Positions 12,441 to 23,000 of a DNA stretch of 64,000 nucleotides are shown here, piece after piece. The stretch spans positions 1,550,001 through 1,614,000 of the forward strand of contig CM059622.1 in the NCBI GenBank assembly GCA_030435675.1. The letters run 5' to 3'. Each line of letters starts with the position of its first letter. The first letter of the stretch is position 1. The translations under genes were made by a program, and so were the position numbers. The notes beneath the pieces are model-generated. The model was not told the DNA's origin, ran no database searches, and saw only the letters and a program-made list of their open reading frames with translations. The DNA comes from Steinernema hermaphroditum. Its lineage: Eukaryota > Nematoda > Chromadorea > Rhabditida > Steinernematidae.

Positions 12441-14140
12441 GATCTTTCAAAGAGCTAACCTCAGCTAACGCCTTATTTTGAGGCCCTTTCTTGAGCTCCA
12501 CATCGATTTCCAAAAAGTAATTTATGGAGAACTTGTTTTTCGGCTGTCCACTTAGAAAGTAATTAACTCGTGCCTTGACAGCTGTTGGACTATACGTTTG
12601 GTCGTTTTTCGTTCGCAACGACCACTCTCATCAGTTTAAGTGTCTCATTAAAATTAATGGCCTGTTTGTAATGAGTCAAGAAAAAAAAGGGAAGGTGTCA
12701 CTGGTTTGAACAGGCTTCCCTGGATGTGTGTGTTGTTTTGAAGCGCCTTTTAGAGCTGTTTCGTCTAACTTGTTTTTTAACATTTATGCCTTTTCGAATA
12801 ACACACAAGTTTTTAACAAATATGATATTCCTTTCGATGCCGGGATCAAGTTGTCGACAAGTCGAAGATCGACAAGAGCGCTTAAGTCAAGAAATTGGAT
12901 TGATATTCCATTGATATAAATTTCATTTTTGTAGTTAGTTCGTCCATCATCCTTCGTAGTTCGTCCTTCATCCCTTCATTGAAGGTGACCTGAGTGTATT
13001 AAACAAAAAAAGTAAAAGAGTATACTTGTTTTATTTAACAAAAACAGAATAGCTTCCACGCAGGATATTAGCAAAGGAAGATTTAAAGGTGCCTCCAGCC
13101 ATATGTTTTCTGTTAAGTAACAGCAGCCCTTGAAACATTGCAACATCTCAGGTCGGTGTCTATAATTTTTGAATTATAATTCTTTCCATAATTGTCGCGT
13201 CCAGGCGACCCTCTTTTTTCCATCCACGTCGCTCCAGCTATATGTTTGTGTTGCTTAGCGCGAACATCTCTTTACGCGCCTTTGTTATTCGTGCCTTGCT
13301 GTTCTTGTTGTTACGACAGGACGTAACAAACACAATACAGTCGAACAAACTGTTAGTTTCTGTAAAAATTTGGGGTAATAGAAATGTCCTTGGTGAGGTA
13401 GGTAATATGGCCTTTTAGTATGCATAGAATGCCCGTGACGCCGCCTTCATTGTATTCTTTGTGGCTCTCTTCAGTTTTGTAATATTGGCGCGTTTGCACG
13501 CTTTTTCCGAGTCTCTTTAATGCATGACTAAGCTGAAATGTCCCCAATGTCAATTCTCAAAGGTCGTTGTCAAATATTTTGTCGGCAGATTCATTCTACA
13601 GCACGACATACGGTGCAGCGGTTGTGGCTGTAGCATCACTGCTAAATCGATGTACAATGGCGGCCATATACTAAATAGCCCCACCCCACTCTGCGTCGAC
13701 CGAATGTATTACATCTACTGTCGGCATAGTGGGTCCTGGATGGAAAATAAACTATACCATTTTGTTGGCTGGTAAATTCGAAATTCAATGGTTCAAGTGG
13801 TTTTGGCAAAGATCTGAAAATCAAAGGTTAATTTAAGTTTTGCCCATGAGGTGAGGCTATATATCTTCGTTTTTTATGGGGAGGTCTTTTGTGGCTTCTT
13901 TGTGGCTTTCTTCAGTTTTCCGAGCTTGGACTCTTTTTCGGCACTTCTTCTTTAATGAACTGCAGGAAGATTCCTTTCATAATTCATAGTCTCGTCTGCA
14001 TTCCCTCGCTGAACCCCAATGTCATCACGCATTACAGCCCTATTCATCGAAAATCCCAAAATCACAACAGCCCAGCCTTATGCCCAAACAAAGCGCTGCT
14101 GGCGATGAGTCAAACTAAGTAAACCCGGCCGACTCGCTTC
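12441..14140. other. Non-coding stretch, nothing recognised
   Basis: An 83-codon frame at 13524-13775 contains CPQC and CSGCGC, which suggest a zinc ribbon, but it has no recognisable fold. A short repeat of TTCGTCC words lies near 12940-12975. No gene is supported. Confidence 0.35.
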
Positions 14141-14177
14141 GCTGTCACAGCAAATCAAATCAAACAATCGCCACTTT

Positions 14178-14390
14178 CAGCGAAGCGAATCGAATTAGAA
14201 ACGCCGCGCTTCTCCGCCTAGGGCGTCTCCTGAAGCGCCGACCGGGTGCCCCTTCTCGGCGTTCCCTTTCGAAAGGCGCCAATTCCGCCGCGCCACCCTC
14301 TTTGTCCTCCTCGGCGACGACCTTCCCGTCGCCTGTACCGGTAGGGTACAGGGGGCGATGGCGCTCAAACACAAATATTGATTGTGTGCC
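14178..14390 (+). other. GC-rich island, candidate exon
   Basis: About 200 bp is strikingly richer in G+C than the surrounding DNA and resembles the exons of the window in composition. On the + strand a TTTCAG acceptor at about 14173-14178 opens a frame rich in Arg and Ser (RLLKRRPGAPSRRSLSKG) with possible donors further on. On the - strand a 70-codon frame (14160-14372) is Arg-rich. It could be an alternative 5' exon of the PHACTR gene 6 kb downstream, an exon of an unseen gene, or a repeat fragment. Confidence 0.3.
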
Positions 14391-14649
14391 CGGTTTTTTT
14401 CGAGTTCGAGTGGAACGACATTTCGTGAGGCGAAGCAGCTGGCTTTGACCGCTTCGGAGGAGGAGGATTACTTGCGTGCGCGGCGGATAAGTGATGGAGC
14501 GGAGTTGTTTTTCTTAAGTCACTCGTTTTGGGGATTTGGGGTTGAGAGACGGTTCGCGTGACTTGGATATAGTTCGATTTACCCGTTGGGATAGGTTCCT
14601 TTTAAGACGGAGGGATCGGTTAAACATAACAAGCTGTGATAAAGTAAGC

Positions 14650-15610
14650 AATTGTAACGGGTGACCAGCCAATCACTAGTATCAAAACATACGCCTAAGC
14701 TTTGTCTTAATCAGAGATACAGTGGAGTGACGAGTGCGGACTCGGAATCAAACTTCAACTCGAGACCCGGACTGTCTTTTCTTTTTTTTCGATTTTATGG
14801 CTCAAGATATAGGAAGTCCTTGAGATGTACACCGCATTACTGAACCACGTTTGCCACTGTTTTGACACTGACCCAACAGGTCACTAGCCAATTGGTGATC
14901 CTAAACTATACAACGCATAAGCTTTGTCCTAACTACCGATAAACTAGAGTCACGAGCACTTTCGTCACTCAAATTTCAATATGAAATGCACATCTTTGGC
15001 CTTATGTTTTCGACTGCCAGCTCAGGTTCTGAGCCTAGAGCCGAAACAAAGAGAAACTGAGTCCCTTTTCGAAAAGGGGGGCAGTTACACTTGTGAGTTA
15101 TACTTCTGTTTTTAAGTTTTTTTTTTTCAAAAAATGGTTGCAAATATAAAAATGCGCCATGCATAAACTTTCTCTTGTGGGGAATGGTAACAAATTGGAG
15201 TCTCGAGTCTCGGATTTCGACTTAAACTCTATAGGTACTATGGGTCTCGACGCGATTAGCATTATTGAACCTGACATTTGTGCCAAGATGAAGGGAAATT
15301 GAGTATTTTTGAGTAACAGTTAATATGAGCCTAACTTTTGCTTCGTTCACATGTTAGAACTACCTCGGTTTGCAGCATTACTAAAAGAGAAGAGCGGTTT
15401 TTCTTTCTTTTTTTTTGCTTAAAAAGTAAACAGTGCTTGAGATGGGCGCTTTATTACTGAACCATTTTTGTTTACCACATTTCTCTTTTATGCCTTCATT
15501 ATGAAGGAGATAGATGTTATGGCTGTCTTTTCTTCGATTTTATGGCTCAAGATTTAAACAGTGCTTGAGATGCACGCCTCATTACTGAACCATTTTTTAT
15601 ACTGTCAGGA
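14650..15610 (+). repeat. Set of diverged tandem repeats
   Basis: Two arrangements overlap. CATACGCCTAAGCTTTGTC (about 14688) and CAACGCATAAGCTTTGTCC (about 14919) define one pair. TTTTATGGCTCAAGAT followed by CTTGAGATG and TTACTGAACCA recurs at about 14790, 15430 and 15540. No coding potential is seen. Confidence 0.78.
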
Positions 15611-16910
15611 TGGATGTGGATGTCATAAAGATGATGACTAAGAGCAATGATTAGAAGTGACTACACCCATCCAGTGTCGTTAAAAGATGGGCGTCGGTTT
15701 AGCGGTCATTTTTGAAAAATATGATTTGAAGGTACGCTTCAATAAAGCATCAACAGAATCTGAACGCTAGAGAATAGATTATATATTTTTTGTACTTCTT
15801 ACTTCCTTGAATAGGCCAAAAGTCATTATTAGGGTTGGTATTGGACCCACTCGGACCAAACCGAGTCGAAAAGCAGGCGATCTACAATCAAAATTTCTGC
15901 AATGTAAAACCGAGTAGCCTCTAGTGTACTGACTGTGGAACAAATTGCGAGCATTTGGAGATAAGATCACCTCAACCACCTCAATAAATGTATTTTTGTC
16001 TGTCGTCTTTTTAGTCCATTTTATATGTATTTGATACGCTGGTTTATTCTGAATCGGTTCGGTTTGGAGGTAAATATATAAAATGAATGGGAAAATGTGG
16101 GTCAGAGTGATCTCCAAGGATTCAAGGACAACTGTGATTTTCATCTATTCTATTTTTTTGGCCGTTTTCACCGATGCATTGTCATGGAAGCCCATGGCTT
16201 ATGGATCAGGACCAGGACCAATCTGCTCCGCTCCATTTCCAGCCAAAGCTGGAGGCAGCACATCAACGTCAGCGATGTTATTTGTGTGATTCCTGTGTAT
16301 ATGAGACGTCTCGCAAGGCGCAGGCCTTCGATAGCGCAAGATAGGGCTGTCCCTGCAGGGTTCACAAGTTTGTACCAGCAGCGACGGCAATTTTTGAAGA
16401 ACTTGAAACACACTTTTACAGATTTTGGACATTTCGACCGTCCCTTAGATGTGCTCGGTTGAAGTACCTAAATCCTCTAAGTATGTCCTCCATATCCCTG
16501 TCTTATCCTTAGGCCATCTGGCGCCTTGTCCCCATCGTCATACATCATCTTCTACTTTCTTGCTAAATCCATGGCGTCGTGCTGGGTCACGCGTTTGTTC
16601 AAAAGACGCAACGCGACATTTGTCATTCGCCGGGCGCCCACCGAATGGCATCCTCTTGATCGTGAGATGGTCGCTTCCGCTTCGTTTGTTCGCGGCGCTA
16701 TGTCTCCGACATGTTTATAATGCGGGCATAGTGGTCTGATGTGGGGAGGGGAGGAGTGGCTATTGAGTTGATGTCACGTGCGGAAGGAAAAAAAGAGATA
16801 TACTTTTGTTGGCCGACTGTGTACCGGGGTGGATTAGGTTGCATTTTTGTGAGTTAAAGTTAGCATTAACGCTGTTGTCCAGAATAATTGGCGCTCTTCC
16901 TATGTGCCAC
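15611..16910. other. Non-coding stretch with one dispersed repeat
   Basis: The segment 16086-16200 (ATGGGAAAATGTGGGTCAGA and TTTCACCGATGCATTGTCATGG) resembles 41930-42045, so it is a dispersed repeat shared between the intergenic region and a PHACTR intron. Overlapping frames of 60-121 codons on both strands look like chance. Confidence 0.45.
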
Positions 16911-16914
16911 TTGT

Positions 16915-17850
16915 TGGATACAATTTGTGCATCTCCACCCTGCTCTGACTCACAATCTATTCGTCGTTCTATGGCTTGGTATGTCATGGGAGAGCCGTAC
17001 TCTACGCCGTTACCGTGGCCATTCAATGTGAACAAGAATCGGTCACAAGGTTGGCGCCTCTTTGGACTCTACATGCCATTTTAATGCTTGTATGTATATG
17101 AAAATAATTTTTGGTTGAGGTTCTCTCCCCATTATCTTTAAAAGACCTCCTTCGAGTCAAGTCAAACAACAATGGTTTTTGGTGCGCTTTTCTGGGAGTT
17201 CGTCCTATGGCTTTTGCTCTTCTTGGGGCCATTTCTCTCTTGGTGACTTATAGGAAAGACACAATTTAGAAGTTGACGAAATAAGCCTTTTGTTTTTACA
17301 TTTAATGTTTGCTCATGGTTTTTGCTTTTTGAAGTTTGGTCATATCATATGGTCGTATGTCGTTAGGGGAATCCACTTCCAATCAGAAAAATGCAAATTT
17401 CGATTTAATGGAAGAGCTGTTTTTACATGCCATTCGTACATCCTCGCCTCAGAATCTATTCGTAGTTTTATGACTTGTTATGGTATGACACTGTCGTATC
17501 CGTAGCCGTTACCGTCGCCTTTCAATGTGAACAAAAAAAAACGGCCACAGAGACGAGGTCGGCGAGCTTTTTGGCCATTTTAATGCTTATATATGAAAAT
17601 AATTTTTGGTTAAGATCATCCTTCGGGCGAAGTCAAACGAAGTGATTTTTTGGTGCACGGCGTTGATCTTTTATGGGAGTTTCTCCGATGGTTTTTGCTC
17701 TGTTTGGCGCTATTTCTCTCGTGGTGACGTATATGAAGTTAGAAGTTTTATTCTATTCTTGTAAGGTAGTCGTTCGGCGAATCCACTTCTGCTTCTTTTG
17801 CAAATTAGAAAAATGCTAATGTTGATTTAATTGAAGCTGAAAGCCAAAAT
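16915..17850 (+). repeat. Tandem duplication, about 500 bp period
   Basis: AATCTATTCGT occurs at 16953 and 17453. The pair continues through CAATGTGAACAA, CCATTTTAATGCTT, GAAAATAATTTTTGGTT (ATTTTTG at about 17107 and 17605) and a final CTCTCxTGGTGAC block. A GAATCCACTTC block near 17370 and 17780 extends it. Confidence 0.88.
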
Positions 17851-18002
17851 GTCCGGCCTAGTCGACTACCTTGTACAGTTGAGTCCAGTTGAGCATAGTA
17901 ACGCCACGTGATGCACGGCCGTTCCTTCTACATGGCGCCAGGAGCGCCACACGGTTCTGTTCCAATTTTTGCGACGATGAAGCTCCGGTGAGCTCGACTT
18001 CG

Positions 18003-18840
18003 ACTCAGTAGACCTTTCCGCCCCGTGCAATTTTTGGCATGGAATTGTCCGTTATTACTCAAAAGATTAGCCATCGAACTGGTACGAATTGAAGTATTCT
18101 TTTAGGGTTAAATCCTGGTCCCAGTTGTAGGAAATTTTTGCTGATAAATCTTCCTTTGCATCATATGTTACTTTAGGTTATTAAAGTTTCCTGAGCAATT
18201 CGAAGTCTCTGTATAGCATAACGAAGTTTAAGGCCCTAGAAGTGGTGTGAATTTTTGGAATCGGTATTTCGGGGCTTTTCTCGTGTGCTGATGTTTGCCA
18301 TCTCTACAAGAGCACTTATGACATTTTCTCTACCTTTAGCACATCAACTATCGAGAGGATTTTTGCGTGATTAGGTATATAGATTTGGTACATCGATGAC
18401 TCAGTAGACCGGGCTACTGCCATGAAACTTGCACATGACATAAGTATTTGACACTGCCGTAGACCGAGAGCTCTATCTTCCCTTTAGCTGTGTGAGTAAT
18501 CGTACGAAATTCAATAGTTTACATTTTCGAATCAATGACATTGCTTGATGGGGTACATTTTGGAAAACATTATTAATTTTTGGCGCTGTGATTCTACATA
18601 TGAGATTGCATATGAGATTTTGTGAGATACACACATGAGGAAAAATCATGAAGTAACTTGCACAGGGGATAAGCCCCAAGAGATCCGACTAAAATCTGGA
18701 TCATATGTGCATTTTGGGGCTTTTCTGGTGTGGTGATAGTTGCCAGCTCGATTTGAGCACTTCTGACATCATTTCCACCTTCAGCATATCAACTCTCGAG
18801 AGGATTTCTTGACACATTTTTGACCCGATGCTGCTGATGG
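18003..18840 (+). repeat. Diverged repeats, about 450 bp apart
   Basis: A block of about 105 bp (GGGGCTTTTCTxGTGTGxTGAT, a GAGCACTT word, then CATCAACTxTCGAGAGGATTT) occurs at about 18267 and 18717. The phrase GACTCAGTAGACC also recurs near 18003 and 18399. Confidence 0.82.
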
Positions 18841-19600
18841 AAGTGCCATAGAGCAGTAGATAACAATGGTTCTACAACTATCCATAATATGATCGATTCG
18901 CTAATTATGGAAAGCTGTAAAACTGTTGTTATCGACGGCATTAAAATACGGTAGACCATTGTCACAGTGAATGTCTCAACGAATAGTGCTCGAAGAGAAC
19001 TACTTTTCTTCCATGATTACGGAGTGAAACAGAAAATTCCCAGGGTTAATTGTTTTGATTCGACGCCGTGCGATAGGAGAGACGCCTCCTCTCGAAAGAA
19101 TTGTATTATGTAGTGTTCGCTAAACTGGACCTTCTCCAGGAAAGACGTTTATTACGAAAAAAAGGCAAACACTGTTCATGTCAGCAGCTTGCTGAGCCAA
19201 GATTCTGGCGTTTTATACGTTTTTAAAACATCAAACAAGTAGAACTTCATTTTTGGACCCTTATTTCGTTAAACTTTTATGTTTTAAATAAATAGATTGA
19301 TGCCTTCATGAATGCCTATAGTTATTACATATCCTTTTAGTGCGGCCTACGATAATTTTTTTCAGTCCTTGATGAATTGGCGTTCGCTTAGGGGCGCAAT
19401 GGACTGAGAACGTTTCTGGGAACGTCTTGTGGATTTTGACGTTTTCATATTCCTTTCATCTTACCATGTATGGATATGATTCAAGATAATTCAACACATC
19501 GAACGTCATTTTTGGTCCTTGAGGAGCAATCACGTTTCCGGAAACGTTTCCTTTTCACCCCGTGTGGGTATAATTAAAATAAGTTAATCAGCGCCCTCGG
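18841..19600. other. Non-coding upstream region of the PHACTR gene
   Basis: A short pair (AACTTCATTTTTGGACC at about 19244 and AACGTCATTTTTGGTCC at about 19502) and nothing coding were seen. It may hold distal promoter elements of the PHACTR gene, but none is recognisable. Confidence 0.4.
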
Positions 19601-20089
19601 CTCTTTATAGCTTAATTTCGCGCCAGTTTCGCGCCGGCCGAATATTTTCCAAAATTCATGATCCTTTCAAACGCTCTCTTGATGTCCGATCACCTCCATC
19701 TCAAATTTCACCTAAAGTACAGCCGATCTCCGACGACGAAAGACAATCCTTTGATAATCCGAAGAGTCTCAAAAGCGACGCAATTAGGTCAGATTTCACG
19801 CTCGCCCCGTTCGGCGCGATTTCGAAACGACAAAAAGGCGCCAAAAAAGCGACGCGATCAATACGAGATCGCCGGTAATTACCGAACCGTACACCTGTTC
19901 GATCGGCCGATCGGCGCGACCGCCGCTTCCCCCACTGACTCAGCGCCTCTCGCGCTCTCTCGCGGCTTCTTCGCTGCCACCGCAGCAGAGCACTACTCTA
20001 CTCGCTTGCCGCCACTTCCAGCCCGGGTGTCTAATTACGCTTGTGTTTTAGACGACGACTTCCCGAAGAAGCCGCGCCGAAAAGTGACG
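19601..20089 (+). promoter_or_regulatory. Putative PHACTR promoter and 5' leader
   Basis: Base composition shifts here to GC-rich, with repeated CGCGCC/GGCGCG words. A stop-free frame from 19658 runs into exon 1, but its sequence is not conserved-looking. It contains a strong acceptor (TTGTGTTTTAG) ending at 20051, 39 bases before the ATG at 20090, which is typical of a spliced-leader trans-splice site. I therefore treat 19601-20051 as outron/promoter. The exact transcription start is unknown. Confidence 0.5.
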
Positions 20090-23000
20090 ATGGCGTCGCC
20101 GGGAGTCGTGCCTTCGACGTCGGCGCCGCTCCTCTCCGCCGCCCAGAGCGTGAGCAGCGTCAGTAGCAGCAGTGGTGGTGGAGGGAAGCGGAAGGGAGCG
20201 AAAATGAAGCAGAGCGTCAGCGCCAGTGGCATTGGGTATGTGTTTTATTGGCTGATTGATGATCGCTATTGACCCGAATGTTACAAAGGGATGCTCCGGG
20301 GGAAGAGGATGCTATTGGTGTTGATAAGCGGTTAGGGCGCCATAAAATCACACATTTGAGGATGTAGAGACAAATGGGGGCAGATAAGGTTGACAGTTTT
20401 CGTTGGCTAGGAGCCTGCTCATGCTCCATGAACGAACATCATAGAATTTATATTGTAATGATTGTACTTTTATCAATGTTTATGCATACCAGGTACATAT
20501 TCCAGTGGTAGATTTTCGAGTTAATGTTCGTGAGTTGATGATATCACGATCCATATAATCTGTACTGCAATAATCGTGTTTTTCAAAATACTATGAAACA
20601 AAATACTATGAAGAGCTGAGGTATTTTACTCATGCACATGTATAACAAATTCCAGGGCACATTTTTGAAACCACTGTGCAACCACTGTTCTGTTTTCTGA
20701 TCTGGTTATTCGCTGTCTCTGTGTAGATTGGCGTCTGTTTCAGTGTGCAAGAAGCAGACCTTATCTTTAAAGCATGAACCGTGTTTCTCATATTCACTGG
20801 TTATTTTTTACATCTGTTTATGTGGGACTTTCCTTTCAGGTGAAGTACTGAATGGCATTTTTTTCTCTACCCAGAGGACATCTTTGTGCACTGCTAGGGA
20901 TGCTGTGCAAAATATTAGCTGCCCATGTGCACTCTATGGCCGTGAAAAAGAGGGCGGTATCAGTGATGTCGATTGGACCGCTGATTACCTCTGCCCTGGT
21001 CCATGAGCCATTATCACAGAATTTGTGTAATAATCGTAATTTTATCCATGTACATGTCAAGTTCCAATGACACATCTCTGTGATAACAGATGATGTTTCT
21101 GCTGATATCATGATTTCTCAAACTTGAAAATCTTCTCCCTTATTAGATTAGCATTGGATTTTTGGTAAAAAACGGCCAACATCAAATACTTCTCATCTTG
21201 AAAGCATGAACCGTGTTTCTTATATTCATTGATTATCAGGCTTAATACTGAACGGTATCGTTTCTCTATCTAGAGGACATCCGTCCCTGTACGCTGATAG
21301 ATCTTGGGATACTGTGATGTCCATAAGCACTGTATTTACAATAAAAAGGGGGCGACTTCAGTGATACCGCTTGAGACCGCTGATTTCCGCTGCCACGATA
21401 TTCGAATGCCATCATTTTTCTTTCTTTTAAGACCTCCTTTTGGATAGTGATGCTTGATCCAGGGTGCATTTATATGCATAAGACTCTCCCAATCGAGTCC
21501 GAAATCCAAACTAATCTCAAGTCCTGATTATTGGTATATCCGACAAGCTATTTTTTGTCCAGATAATCTAGACAGTATTGTCTCTCACCGACAAGAAATC
21601 CCTTTCTCACCGGTGATATCCACATTGTCAAATGTATACTTAAGGTATGTCTGATGCTCGGATCTTCCAGACCGCTGTCCTAAGATTGATTTTTTTTCCT
21701 AAGGATAGCAAAGGTCGCATACTTAAACTCACATTTTTGATTTCGGATTTTTAGAGTGACTGTAGATTATCCATAGCTTTTTGTGTGTATTCTCACATAA
21801 TGATGTTACTGCGGAAATGTCAAACAATTTATATCGCCTAACTGACACTGTCCTGAAAACCTGTTGTTATTGGTGCTGTCAGTGAGTGAGTGACTGAGAA
21901 GGAAGGTTCAAACAGCTCTTGGCGGGTGTAGTGGATGTGCACAAAAGTAGAGGTTCTCATTAATACAAAACCTGAAAATCTTTGTATCAGCAGCTTCTGA
22001 TTCATGTGATATCTTTCGTGTAAATGCACATTGCTTCGTGTTCACTTTTTTGTCTATATTTTTGCAAAGCTTTGCACTAGCTACATTACCTTTTTGGGTT
22101 TCGTGAAAAAATACGACTGCCGCTCACGTTTTCTTCCATTATCGATGCTCTTCTTGGTTCAGCTTTGCAGATCCTTTACAACAGTACCGGGACAAACATT
22201 TGGGGACTACAAACGGCGAGCAAAATTCGGAATAGAGGACAAAAGTTATGTCCTGACTGTTCGACCGAAACAAAGGGAGGTTCGCGTTTTTGAGGTTCGC
22301 TATCGCGGAAATGTTTTTCACATTGGAAAATCCGCAACGTAAAATGAAGTAGCCGAATTCGGACCTCATGGACTTCGAAGTTTTCTGGACAGTTCTGGCG
22401 TTGCTTTTTAAGTTGGATCGTATGATGAGTAAGTAAACGGGGAAATCGGATGTTGTGCACATTTCGAAAATAGGTCGAGAGTAGGGATGCACCCGGTTCC
22501 GGTTCCGGTTTTTCCGGTTTTTCGGCTTTTTTTGCGCCGGAATTCCGGTTCCGGTGCCGGTTTTTTTTTCGTGCCGGTGCATCCCTTGTCGAGAGCTTGT
22601 AAAGCATAAGTACAGTAACATAACATTTGTGTTCCTGGAAGACAACATCATATAAACGAATGCACAGCTATGTTACCTCTATTTTTGGGCTCAGGTCATC
22701 CCAATTTTGTCCTCCATTTGGACAGGTAGATGCATGCCATGCATCTACGTATTGCAACACCAAGTCAAGGAGTACACAGTCATGCCCTGTCGGAAACAAG
22801 ATCTTTTGCTTCGATCGGAAATTTTTGTCAGCTCTCCTGATTCGCAAAGGTATTCAACATAGTTTTGCAACAAGTCGTCGTCGTGTATGTTTTTAAAAGG
22901 TTCGTGCTTCAATATCTAGCGATTCTCAGGAAATATACGAAAATATCACATTCTAAAAGATTTGTCCTCAATACGCATTTTTGAAAACCTTGTGATTTGC

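Noticed and set aside
13524..13775. Possible zinc-ribbon protein (CPQC and CSGCGC)
   Set aside because: Cysteine spacing does not fit a known ribbon, there are no splice sites or neighbours, and the frame is short.
19658..20089. N-terminal extension of the PHACTR protein
   Set aside because: The extra residues show no family similarity, and a strong acceptor at 20051 suggests the mRNA begins there by trans-splicing.
11433..20742. CTGTTTCA words (11433, 20735) as nematode piRNA promoters
   Set aside because: Two exact copies in 64 kb on both strands is what chance predicts, and the surrounding motif is not evident.
22139..22651. Long - strand frames (143 and 170 codons)
   Set aside because: They run straight through a bounded hAT MITE made of simple CCGGTT words, and no domain is present.
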